Positions 28,201-34,857 of a stretch of DNA of 64,000 nucleotides are shown in pieces. The position numbers were made by a program, and so were the translations under genes. Within the stretch, counting starts at the first letter, position 1, and every line of letters starts with the position of its first letter. The stretch is from Manduca sexta (lineage: Eukaryota; Arthropoda; Insecta; Lepidoptera; Sphingidae), in the NCBI RefSeq assembly GCF_014839805.1, contig NC_051142.1, forward strand, positions 992,001 through 1,056,000. The letters run 5' to 3'. The notes beneath the pieces are model-generated. The model was given only the letters and a program-made list of their open reading frames with translations, was not told the origin of the DNA and searched no databases.

Positions 28201-29777
28201 CAATCATGGCTTGTTTACTAATACATTAATCATATGATATAACTGCGGTAAACGCGAAAATTTTGGTATACATTGACGAATTAACAACCTACTGTTTTGA
28301 GAGTGCACAACGTGTTACTAACCTAACAGAAGTTTAAAAAGTTATTTAGATGGCAACAGAAAATGTGTAAAAAAATAGTTGAAATATATTTTAAGTTTTT
28401 AAATGGTTTGTGATAAACTTAGAAGATTTATTCGAAGGAATCTTTCTTACAACTGGTATTGAGTGATTTTATACCGAAACAAATAATTCGCACTTTAATT
28501 TTTATATTTATATCTAATAGTTATTTTATTCTTGCATAAAATGACTTTTAAATTAATATAAACAACATTTATATGATGGCGAACTAATCTCCTTAGTTAC
28601 TTTGGCCTTTGTAAAGTTTTCAATTAAAACTCCACAAAATTAACATAACTTATGAGACGAACTCTTTGTAATTTTGTTTTTCTCTTTACAGTTATTTAAA
28701 ATATATATTTATTTTTTAATTATAAAACTTGAATTTGTTATAACTAAGTTTACAAAAAAGACCATTCTTTAATATCACACATAAATAAAGTACATTTTTC
28801 TTTGTTCAGTTTATTAAAACATTCCTAGCACAAATACTTACTATGAATTTAATATTAAATGAATTATCCTGGTACAATTCTGTATTACTTTTCATAGGCA
28901 TTGGTGGTTCAACACGTCGACGTCTGCATGTTTTCAAATGGCAAGTTCAAGAATGTAGTCGCTCTGATCAAAGGCACCGGGAGTCCTGTAGTGCCGGGCC
29001 AGACCCACACCGACACCTATACACTGACGCCTCACAGAGGTAAGATTTGATTACGGGTCGCCATTGGGACGAAATGGTTAAAAGGGGCTTGCCCCGTCAT
29101 GCAGCGGTGGAATATTAAATTTAACAATAGCCTTTTTTGATCGCCCTTTGTTTGGATAGGCTGGCAAACAAATTTAATATGAGTGTGCATATTCTATAAG
29201 CCGTAAGGGTAAAATCAATAATCTTTTTGCAGGAGTAACCAAAAACTGGATAGCACTCGAAGACTCTTATTCGAAAACAGGCGCAAGTCTTGCATCGACT
29301 GTTCTAAGCACCAATTCACCAGAAGATAGGAACGTTTTTGCCATTTACGTTTCGTATTATGTAAAAGTCAAACTAACTCTCAGTACTATGGGTGGCGATT
29401 TGTCTGTGAAGCTTCCGTTCACACTGACACATTCTTGCATCAACGAAGCACCCACAGACAGTGTTATAGAAGAAGCGACACATAAGATGATCTTAGAAGG
29501 AAAAGAGAACAGCGATGAAGAAGACAGTAAAGCTGAGACAGAAAGAGATAAGCAAAACAACAATGGTAACGCTGGTGGTCAAGAAACAGCGTTTGGAGAT
29601 GACGATGGCGAAGTGAAATCACCTGAGGACCACCGCTGCCTTGCAGATGTGCTAGTCAATATTGAAAACAAAATGGACAGACCGAAAATATTCGAAGGTC
29701 AAACCGAAGTGCGTCAAGTGAAACCCAACGAGGAAGAACTGGATCTTATAGTCAAATATCCAGGAACGGACACGTGA
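7233..29777 (+). CDS. Arrestin family protein, 10 coding exons, 515 aa (spliced gene span)
   Basis: Arrestins bind activated, phosphorylated G-protein-coupled receptors at the plasma membrane. They uncouple them from G protein and, in non-visual types, hand them to clathrin and AP-2. Splicing 7233-7264, 8347-8514, 10260-10380, 10961-11108, 16661-16814, 24956-25017, 25481-25547, 27277-27385, 28898-29039 and 29233-29777 gives 1548 nt with every intron GT-AG and every phase matching. The N-domain spans residues 11 to about 178: RVFKKSSPN at 11-19, RD at 29-30, finger-loop start YGRED at 68-72, phosphate-sensor Arg in SRRNTVRMGIR (Arg 171). The C-domain spans about 239-401: FLLSDGRVELEAWLDK, YSHGE, SSKTVRRIK, YTLTPH, WIALED, LASTVL, VSYYVKVKL, LPFTLTH. 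The tail 402-515 is acidic, with LVNIE at 475-479. The usual length is about 360-470 aa; the excess lies in an interdomain insert (about 179-238) and the tail. Membership of the family is secure. Whether it is the Kurtz (non-visual) orthologue or another insect arrestin paralogue is not settled. Confidence 0.93.
7550..7885 (+). mobile_element. SINE family A, full-length copy in arrestin intron 1
   Basis: The tRNA-like head has an A-box-like GTGGCGATAGCCTAGTAGGG and a B-box-like GGTTCATATCC. It is followed by a body (GTGAGGAAACCTGCA, GGCCAGCGTGGTGGAC, CTCAGTAGTAGAGGAGGCCC) and an ATT-repeat tail. It is flanked by TTTCCGAAATA at 7539-7549 and 7886-7896, a target duplication. This is the reference copy for the fragments elsewhere in the window. 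Confidence 0.88.
8208..8328 (+). mobile_element. SINE family A, 3' fragment abutting arrestin exon 2
   Basis: Diverged 3' half (AGTCTGCCAAACCGCACT, CTCTCAGTAGTACAGAAG, ending TATAATACAGAGCTAG). It ends about 18 bp before exon 2, so the branch-point region of this intron probably derives from SINE sequence. Confidence 0.75.
8347..8514 (+). CDS. Arrestin coding exon 2 (N-domain, residues 11-67)
   Basis: Reads VFKKSSPNNKLTLYLASRD and ends GQVTLTFR, the first strands of the arrestin N-domain. Lys 14 and Lys 15 correspond to the phosphate-sensing lysines K10/K11 of beta-arrestin-1, and Asp 30 to the polar-core D26. The acceptor is AACACAG|G and the donor CG|GTAAGA. A decayed SINE ends only about 15-20 bp before the exon, so the 3' splice-site region borders directly on repeat sequence. 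Confidence 0.92.
8595..8790 (-). repeat. Repeat family B, diverged copy in arrestin intron 2
   Basis: Shares GAAATAGACATTGCAGTAG and a diverged remainder with the copy at 39136-39480. It accounts for the short open frames on both strands here. Confidence 0.5.
8791..10259 (+). other. Arrestin intron 2, remaining sequence
   Basis: AT-rich intron with no further recognised element. Confidence 0.4.
10260..10380 (+). CDS. Arrestin coding exon 3 (finger loop, residues 67-107)
   Basis: Encodes YGREDEEVMGLKF and then a more divergent stretch ending NSPLQ. YGRED-x-x-V-(L/M)-G-L-x-F is the finger-loop motif that inserts into the receptor core. The acceptor is GACATAG|G and the donor ACAG|GTAAGA. The exon stands out as a GC-richer block in AT-rich intron. 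Confidence 0.93.
10721..10803 (+). repeat. Short tandem repeat in arrestin intron 3
   Basis: About three imperfect copies of AAGTATTTTTATTACGTGCTA separated by a few bases. Confidence 0.6.
10961..11108 (+). CDS. Arrestin coding exon 4 (N-domain, residues 108-157)
   Basis: Encodes DALIKRLGANAFPFHLELTP, then PPSVQL and GTSYDVRAYI. These match the family pattern L-x-x-KLG-x-NA-x-PF and the G-x-x-Y-x-V-x-x-(F/Y) strand. The acceptor is TTTTTCACACAG and the donor ATAG|GTAAGT. Confidence 0.93.
11109..13309 (+). other. Arrestin intron 4, 5' part, no gene seen
   Basis: AT-rich intronic sequence with scattered short frames on the opposite strand that have no recognisable motif. Confidence 0.4.
13310..13440 (+). 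repeat. Repeat family B, copy ending in poly(A)
   Basis: GGCGAGTGCAGTGGAACACC, then AATTCAAGGTGTTGGATGG, ending GCAATAAAAAAA. The poly(A) end suggests a retroposon. Copies at 39136, 41405 and 43845 are the same sequence inverted, beginning with poly(T)-ATTGCTTTGAATGACGAGA or similar. Confidence 0.65.
13771..14133. mobile_element. TTAA-flanked foldback MITE (363-bp near-perfect palindrome) in arrestin intron 4
   Basis: Arms 13771-13948 and 13958-14133 are almost perfect reverse complements around a 9-base loop (CGTCATATT). The ends read TTAAGGCGATACCTCAAGG and its complement. The TTAA ends suggest piggyBac-type insertion. A second, internally shortened copy lies at 34579-34857. In the arrestin pre-mRNA this would form a hairpin of about 175 bp. 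Confidence 0.85.
14711..15124. repeat. Inverted pair (14711-14812 versus 15033-15124)
   Basis: The two arms share CACAAAGTTGGCATATTTAT in opposite orientations and remain alignable over about 95 bp with substitutions and small indels. The pair straddles the left end of the TTAA element at 14905, so the insertion history is layered. Confidence 0.6.
14905..16642. mobile_element. TTAA-flanked element with about 118-bp terminal inverted repeats
   Basis: 14905-15025 and 16525-16642 are inverted copies with only a few differences (ACTAAATACTTTCGA, GCATCGCTCTAACGATTCAA, TTACTGACGGTGCACAACAA). Both ends carry TTAA. The 1.74-kb interior contains an inserted LINE 3' region and decayed sequence, with no transposase recognised. 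The right end is 18 bp from arrestin exon 5. Confidence 0.75.
15125..16183 (-). mobile_element. Non-LTR retrotransposon 3' end (fragment) on the minus strand
   Basis: The minus frame 16183-15923 reads NTRNKNKLVVPNHRLCKTNK, then SFLVNSIKFYNKLP and GYYTVSDYLNDKTVW. This is the conserved C-terminal end of insect jockey/CR1-type reverse-transcriptase polyproteins. Downstream is a GC-richer 3' region (about 15290-15480) ending toward TTTATTTAT at 15140-15160, which is an ATAAATAAA tail in its own sense. The RT catalytic part is absent, so it is 5'-truncated. An opposite frame at 15483-15725 is probably part of the same decayed element. Confidence 0.7.
16661..16814 (+). CDS. Arrestin coding exon 5 (phosphate sensor, residues 157-208)
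   Basis: Begins AERPDEKVSRRNTVRMGIR. Arg 171 in NTVR aligns with the main phosphate sensor (R169 of beta-arrestin-1), so the activation switch is retained on this side. The second half is rich in Pro, His and Ser (PPHSPHHS) and starts the unusual interdomain insert. It is GC-rich. The acceptor is CTCCCCCACAG and the donor GAG|GTATGT. A TTAA-flanked transposon ends 18 bp before the exon. Confidence 0.92.
16815..19117 (+). other. Arrestin intron 5, 5' part, no gene seen
   Basis: Part of an 8.1-kb intron. AT-rich, with no recognised element. Confidence 0.4.
19118..19565 (+). mobile_element. Repeat family C (MITE-like), split by a SINE
   Basis: The left piece 19118-19203 (AATTATGCCGGCCTGTTTAA) and right piece 19487-19565 (CACTTACGTGAGCGGCTATG, ATGCTAGTGGATACA) make one element when the insert is removed. 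Other copies are at 22683, 40772, 52166 and 55350. Confidence 0.7.
19214..19476 (+). mobile_element. SINE family D, tRNA-headed, nested in family C
   Basis: A-box-like GGTGGCGTAGTTGTATTGCG and B-box GGTTCGAATCCCGG lie about 50 bp apart, as in a tRNA promoter. A body follows (TTTTTCTGCTCAGTATCAGC) and a tail of TGTATGTA repeats. It is flanked by a perfect 10-bp duplication TAATTCAGGA (19204-19213 and 19477-19486). The tRNA-like head is not a functional tRNA gene. A related fragment lies at 51700-51845. Confidence 0.88.
19640..19770 (+). repeat. Repeat family B, decayed copy
   Basis: GCAGTGCTTTGTAATTCAAA and TATCAGGCGAATGGCT match the copy at 13310-13440. Confidence 0.5.
20465..20680 (+). mobile_element. 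Decayed Helitron-like fragment
   Basis: CGAAAGTTTGGATGTTTGTTAC, AATTTGGTACAGAGATA, TCACGCGGACAGA resemble the interiors of the complete copies at 48192 and 53983. Both ends are lost. Confidence 0.45.
21462..21590 (-). mobile_element. SINE family A, 3' fragment, minus strand
   Basis: AATATCAGCTTTGTATTATG, CCTCTACTACTGAGAGG and CCACGCTGGCCTAGT are the reverse complement of the family A 3' half. Confidence 0.8.
22216..22275 (-). mobile_element. Helitron-like 3' end fragment
   Basis: CTAG followed by TGCTGCTCGCGACTTCGCCC is the minus-strand 3' end shared with the complete copy at 38289. The base beyond CTAG is T in the element's sense. Confidence 0.5.
22326..22525 (+). mobile_element. SINE family A, head-truncated copy
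   Basis: Starts at GAAGGAAAACATCGTGAGGA and runs through GGCCAGCGTGGTGGACTAAG to an ATT tail. The body is very close to the full copy at 7550. Confidence 0.85.
22683..22925 (+). mobile_element. Repeat family C, with an inverted head
   Basis: GCCGGCATAATTGTG near 22698 and its inverted partner near 22785 bracket about 100 bp. The body follows (CACTTACGTGGGCCACTATG, AACACCTTGTGTAAGGTGG). Confidence 0.65.
22926..24955 (+). other. Arrestin intron 5, 3' part, no gene seen
   Basis: AT-rich intronic sequence. A block at 23800-23900 is somewhat GC-richer but has no coding sign. Confidence 0.4.
24956..25017 (+). CDS. Arrestin coding exon 6 (62-nt insert exon, residues 208-229)
   Basis: Encodes a charged linker (LKSKAKMESDEICRTKRDEI) with no counterpart in the canonical arrestin fold. 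The phases fit on both sides (one base in, one base out), with acceptor GTTCGCAG and donor ATAG|GTAAGT. It is kept in the model because joining exon 5 directly to exon 7 shifts the frame and reaches a stop within exon 7. It is the least family-supported exon, since it has no arrestin motif of its own. Confidence 0.75.
25121..25169. repeat. Perfect 20-bp stem-loop in arrestin intron 6
   Basis: ATTTGTTTGGGTTAGATTTT, a 9-base loop, then its exact reverse complement. Confidence 0.8.
25481..25547 (+). CDS. Arrestin coding exon 7 (linker to C-domain, residues 229-251)
   Basis: Encodes NSPEPQAPRATVEKPFLLSD and then G. The end matches the start of the arrestin C-domain (x-F-L-(L/M)-S-(D/P)-G/K). The acceptor is ATTTCCAG and the donor GCAG|GTGAGT. 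Confidence 0.9.
25548..26858 (+). other. Arrestin intron 7, 5' part
   Basis: Nothing coding seen. It contains a perfect 14-bp stem-loop at 26277-26309 (TTCTTTACACCAAT, 5-base loop). Confidence 0.45.
26859..27150 (+). repeat. Tandem duplication of about 149 bp in arrestin intron 7
   Basis: 26859-27007 and 27008 to about 27150 are the same sequence (TCATTGTCTTTGGAAAATGA, TATTTACTCAGAA or similar), with about 10-15 percent differences and small indels. It is close to exon 8 but does not touch it. Confidence 0.8.
27277..27385 (+). CDS. Arrestin coding exon 8 (C-domain, residues 251-287)
   Basis: Encodes RVELEAWLDKAAYSHGESIK and ends NHSSKTVRRIK. This is the highly conserved YxHGExI...N-N/H-S-x-K-x-V-(K/R)-(K/R)-I-K block of the arrestin C-domain. 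The acceptor is AATTTCAG and the donor AAG|GTATGC. The exon ends in phase 0. Confidence 0.94.
27386..28897 (+). other. Arrestin intron 8
   Basis: AT-rich, with no recognised element or nested gene. Confidence 0.4.
28898..29039 (+). CDS. Arrestin coding exon 9 (C-domain, residues 288-335)
   Basis: Reads ALVVQHVDVCMFSNGKFKN and ends YTLTPHR, corresponding to the family's Q-x-x-D-(V/I)-C-L-F block and the Y-x-L-(T)-P block before the gate loop. The acceptor is TTTTCATAG and the donor GAG|GTAAGA. Confidence 0.94.
29233..29777 (+). CDS. Arrestin coding exon 10 (gate loop, C-domain end, acidic tail, TGA)
   Basis: Covers residues 335-515. It begins GVTKNWIALEDSYSKTGASL, the gate (lariat) loop, in which residues equivalent to beta-arrestin-1 D290, K294 and D297 read Glu 344, Ser 348 and Gly 351. 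Next come LASTVL, VSYYVKVKL and LPFTLTH, closing the C-domain at about 401. The tail of about 114 residues is rich in Glu, Asp, Lys and Asn. LVNIE at 475-479 fits the clathrin box L-hydrophobic-x-hydrophobic-D/E. Thirteen residues after its Leu, FEGQTEVR (488-495) aligns with the AP-2 site FxxFxxxR but has Gln in place of the second Phe. The acceptor is TCTTTTTGCAG and the stop is TGA at 29775-29777. Confidence 0.94.
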
Positions 29778-29945
29778 TCCGACGAGGAACTAGACAAAAC
29801 GGGTCAAGGAGGCGAAAAGACTGAGTCGGAAGCAAACGCACCAGACGTAATCAAATGCAAACCAGAGGTCCAAAACCATAAATGTGGTTTCGCTGAAAAT
29901 TTAAAAAGAGCTGTCTGTTGTATAGATAGGAGAAGACAATCATAG
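29778..29945 (+). other. In-frame open extension beyond the arrestin TGA (55 codons, then TAG)
   Basis: The frame of exon 10 stays open for 55 codons after the TGA, up to TAG at 29943-29945. The start reads SDEELDKTGQGGEKTESEAN, continuing the acidic, Lys-rich character of the tail. The end reads CGFAENLKRAVCCIDRRRQS, a short amphipathic stretch with a Cys pair. GC is about 43 percent, well above the 3' flank, and both other forward frames contain early stops. The following TCC is not the strong CTA readthrough context. Readthrough, a recent CGA-to-TGA change and an assembly error all remain possible. Confidence 0.5.
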
Positions 29946-30510
29946 TTTTGTCCTGTTAGAATTCCATTGTTTAGAATAATAGATGTAAGTCGTCGCCGTC
30001 AAATATAAAATATGAATACATATTCTCGCATGTTGCAAACATAATTAAACAACGAGTTACGAAAAATACTTCAAGTGCAGTGTAATGTATTGTTATTTAT
30101 TAAATTAACATGACAAGATGAAAATCAGACGGGATCTTCAAATTGAATGGTAAATTAGCAACATTTTGAATAGTCATAATTTTCTAACACACGAATCTAT
30201 TTTTTCAACATCAAAACTTAACGAAATCTTTTGGTTAATTACAAACATTATAACAATGTAGATCGATCTATAAGTAGTTTTTGATTAAAATTTGTGAATT
30301 ATAAAAAGGAATTATAAGTCTAGTCGTATATATAAATTTGATGGTGTTTTATTGTTATAGAGTTAAGCTTGTAAACAGTTATAAGACTCTGGTTTCGGCC
30401 AGCTCATAAAGCCTGAATGGATATTACGCTTACTAAATGGTAGTCAGTGTTTAATATACTTGTGTTTAAGATACTATAAGATTTAATAAAAAATGGTGTA
30501 GTGAATGTGT
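29946..30510 (+). other. Probable arrestin 3' UTR
   Basis: AT-rich, with no sustained frame, running from the TAG to the first good poly(A) signal. If the TGA at 29775 is the real stop, the UTR begins at 29778. The end is inferred from the AATAAA at 30485 and the GT-rich stretch after it. Confidence 0.5.
30485..30490 (+). terminator. Candidate poly(A) signal AATAAA for the arrestin gene
   Basis: AATAAA is followed within about 10-30 bases by a GT-rich stretch (TGGTGTAGTGAATGTGT), the usual downstream cleavage element. It is the first such combination I see after the arrestin stop codons. Confidence 0.5.
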
Positions 30511-33500
30511 ATAGAACTTTTGTGATACTTTAGCATGAATATTTGTCAATTCATAATAGAAACCTGCTTTACAATTTCAAATTCTATGTGTTCAGGATTT
30601 AAATTTAAATTTAATTGTACACAGCAACGCTCAACTCCCATTTGCCATTCTTTGAATTATAACATTCGCTACATCATTATAGTAATAAAATTCATCTCTT
30701 AGAATAATTTTATATGAGATTTCAAATAGGCTAAATTCACGCACACTTTAATTTGAAAAGCTCGTTGAACCGACAGCATGCGCCATGATTAACGGCTTTA
30801 CATTTTATTCCATTAAAACACATTCATATTAAAACGCACTTGTTTCTATAAAATCTGATATTAACCTCGTATCAAACAAACCCTTTTTATTCAAAGGTCT
30901 CCCTCGTTAATGCTGATTAGATTACTCCGATAGAATTATAAAAAGCCGATAGCTAAACCAATTTAACCGGAGATAATGGCGCTTTTTATTGGAGCTTTAT
31001 TAAGCCGTCGTCTATTTTCTTTGTTTGAAATTAGTTCCGATTTCATGAATGGCTTTTATTTCGAATAATTTCCCGAATAGTGAAAATATAATTTTTGATC
31101 GAAAAATAAATATTTGTTCAATATACTTGACACTCAAGTCACTTCTTTAAATGACAATTTATCTATAATTCAATATCCAATTAGTCCGAATAAAAGCAGC
31201 CACAGATGTACTAAGGTATATCCATTTGTGCTCCGATGTTCCGCGGCGGCTAATGACTGCTTTTAGTACAAAGTGCCGCTGTTATTAACTTTGCTATAAT
31301 TTGTACAACACATCGGCAGCAAAATAGAATAGTAGAGGTTAACATTGAACAGGTCTGACTTTTATAAGCTGTTAAGTTATTAAAATGAAGGAAAGCATTC
31401 GGAAGACTTGAAACGATGTTTCATTTAAAGTGAACAGAAGGTATTATTGGCAGGTCGTTTTAATGAGAAGTGCATTTAATGATTATTTATTTGATCACAT
31501 TATAATTTTTACAGTGTGTATTTTGTAAAAATAATAATAAATGTGTCTAAATAAGTATATAATTAAAACCATGTGAGTAATATTTTTTTTAAATCTGACA
31601 GTCTATACTACCAACGTAGGTAATTCTCCGGCCAATCTTGTTTAATATTTTATAAGCGATCTATGAAAGTCTCTAATATTCTAAGAAGACAGAATGTAAA
31701 GACAATTATTAATTTTGCCGAGTGAACCCGCCTACATACCTTAATACGATCATTTTATTTTTCATCGAAGTAAAATATCTAAAGGTACGAATCCCAAGGT
31801 GTTTCTAGGAACAATAACTTCTTAGAATCAAATGTGTTCTCAGAAAGGGCTGTTGAGGTAATTTGCGATCTCTATACCTTTCTCAAGAACTAATTTACCG
31901 TGTATTAACGTACCATCCACAAGACCCACGTGCAGGCTTCAAATAACTGCGCTAAGTCAGATTAATTTCGTTATAATATTACAAAGAAAACTTCACAAAA
32001 GGAGCAGTGAAACACTCTAGTACACTTTTCTCAGTATTCCGCTCGTTAGACGTTGTAACTTAATAATTTCAAATTGGCAGAGGGAAGAAATATTACTATT
32101 TGAACCAAAAGTACTAAAAGAATTGCATCTTAAACTTTTATGTACTCTGAGGATATTTTTGAATTCTTTCATATTATATTTATAAAGATAATTATCGTAT
32201 CGTAGAAAACCTAAGCCAAAGATTAAGTTAACAATTTACATTTTCAGATCAAGAAGTCTATAAGAAATAATGAAATAATCTTGTGTTTCAACTCAATACA
32301 AAATCCCTTAATGTATCTTGAAACATCCCAATACTTACGCTTTGTATTCATAATAGGTAGTTTAAAATTAAAATGTATTAATGTTTCCGCATAATCCGAT
32401 CAAAGAGCCTCGGGAAAATATTCTATCATGCACGGAGATCAAAATGAATTACTATTAAAAAAATAATAAATTTTAATGCAATATTTTTCTTACTTACGTA
32501 CACACGTACACGTATAAATGTACCATAATCAATTTTAAATCTTGAATCAAAACAGAAAACGCAAAAACAATTGCTTAAATAAACAGACTTTTAATTATAA
32601 CAATATTGTATTTTAATTCCGAAACGCAATTTTTACAAAAGTAAATACATTTTCTGTTCATCCAAGTAAATAACCGTATAATTCAATCACATGGTTTCTC
32701 TTTACATTTTAATTAAATTAATAATATCCAATGTGTAATTGTGTGGTGAGATGCCTCGCCCACGCACAGATCTGGTTTCAGAAGTCGCATTTACAGTGTT
32801 ATTAATTTATTATACGGATTGAGAATTAGCTCTCAACTTTGTTTGAGCCACACTAAAGTGAATCCGACATTCATTATCGCAACAAGAAAAACTTTAAAAT
32901 ATTACGTTACAACCTCCTTGTCATTGTTCTGAAGTTAATAAAAAATAATAATAAATATGTCAAATATGTATTTTTTGTCAGATTTTATCACGATTTTTAG
33001 TATGCTCTGTATTTCTTTTAAATTCCGAATGCCGCTGTCAAATGACGATAAATCGCGGCTTCACTTAGCAACGTTTCGTTGCGGTTAAGGCGATAATGCT
33101 ATTAGACGTTAATGTGGCCTCAGTATTAATAGTCGTTGCTGCGACCAAACTTTCATTGAGTTATCTGACGAGTGCGTATATAATTAGATTTTAGACAAAA
33201 CCGCAATTTCTATTTGCATTTAAGGTATTTTAAGACAACCACAGTGTTAAGTACTTACTTAAGCATGTAAATAATTCACCATGTTACATTAAATACATTC
33301 CCCACATAGTTCATGATAATATTCATTAGAAAATGATAAATATTTACATATAATATATTGCATTACGAACATTTTATTAAAATTTCAACCTCTTTACTTA
33401 CTTGTCAATTCGTGATTCAAATGAAATGTTTCGATGTCCATAATTGTTTTCGCAATATGCTTCAGATATCATATAAATGCTTAAGAATATATTCTTGTAT

Positions 33501-34578
33501 GTAGATATATTACTTTAACTTTAATTAAACGATGTATTTGAAATGTTTTTCAGTGTTTGTATATATTGTAAATAAATTTCAAAATTTTTCAAGGAGTTTG
33601 TTCTTTTATCAATTAGTTACCGTAATTTTAGTTTAATTTAACAGCATCTTCTGTTAAATTAACCTAAAACCTCCTTATTAAAAATATATCCTTCAAACAC
33701 GTTAAAACTTCAACCAATTTTCAATGACAATTCAAACGCAACAAAGCTTTTATATCATTCATTTTAGAAGACAGATATTACAATCATTAAAGAAGAAGAA
33801 ATAAGACGTACATGAAACCTCACTCATACTCAAATTATTAAAACTCAAACTTTTGTCTAAATAGACCTCATTTATTACTTTACGTTATATAAATTCATAC
33901 ATATTTATTTACCAAAAGATTATATAAAATGGAATAACTTTTACTTTAAGACTATAAAGCGATTGATTTTTTTTTTCGAGTACATTGAAAAGTATATATC
34001 TACTCTTACTTTAAGAGATACATCACTAATCAATTATGGATACTATTCTTTGACTATTTTTCCATTTTAAAACGTTTCATTTGATATATCATTCGCATTA
34101 CTGTGGTTAATTTATTATTAAAAAGCCTCTAAAATTGTTACTGTCATCCCAACTTGACGAAGGTCGAAAAAGGTTGATTTTCAAATTATTGTCCTTCTCA
34201 GTAGTCCATAAGATACCTAAATAAAATTCCTTTATTAAAAATATCAGGCAATATAACTCAAATAACATTTCTTTTAACATTTATTTCTTTGAGCTGAATA
34301 ATAAAATGAAAAGCTTAAAGAAACTGACTTTAATAAAATCTTAAAATTAGGTTTTTACAATGTTTAATGCATCTTGTCGTTTTAGATAGGGATTTGGAAA
34401 CTGTCCAAACTAAATAAATATTAAATAGTATATATTTCAAAATCACTGTTTTTGCATTGTATAATACATAGATAGCTTACATGATGCAATAGTACATTTC
34501 TCAAAGCTACAAGTTCACGCTCGATATTTATGAACCTACAAAATCCACTAGCGTCACTGCAAATTCAAGTAAACTCAT
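30511..34578. other. Gene-poor sequence downstream of arrestin
   Basis: No supported gene or recognised repeat. Two stretches, 30900-31100 and 33020-33190, are less AT-biased and have many TAAT motifs, but I see no reading frame in them. Confidence 0.4.
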
Positions 34579-34857
34579 TTAAGGCGATACCTCAAGGTCC
34601 ATTTTCATACATTTTGTTTCGCCTTTAATCTGGGTAACTAAACATTATATATTTCTGCCTTTAAAATTTCGTCATATTAAATTTTAAAGGCCGAAATATC
34701 CATGATTATTAATTAATTTTACGTTTTTCTTTCAACTGCGAGAACTAATCACTAACTAGACGTGAATTTAAATTCTTTACTTGCCAATACTTGTTTAGTT
34801 ACCCAGATTAAAGCCGAAACAAAATGTATGAAAATGGACCTTGAGGTATCGCCTTAA
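34579..34857. mobile_element. TTAA-flanked foldback MITE, internally deleted second copy
   Basis: Same ends as 13771-14133 (TTAAGGCGATACCTCAAGG and its complement). The right arm is intact, while the left arm has lost most of its middle, so only the outer and innermost parts still pair. Confidence 0.85.

Noticed and set aside
28843..29043. 66-codon + strand frame over exon 9
   Set aside because: Wrong frame. The arrestin frame of exon 9 gives a clear family match with matching splice phases.
29357..29563. Minus-strand frame opposite arrestin exon 10
   Set aside because: It is the shadow of a coding exon with a strong family match on the + strand.
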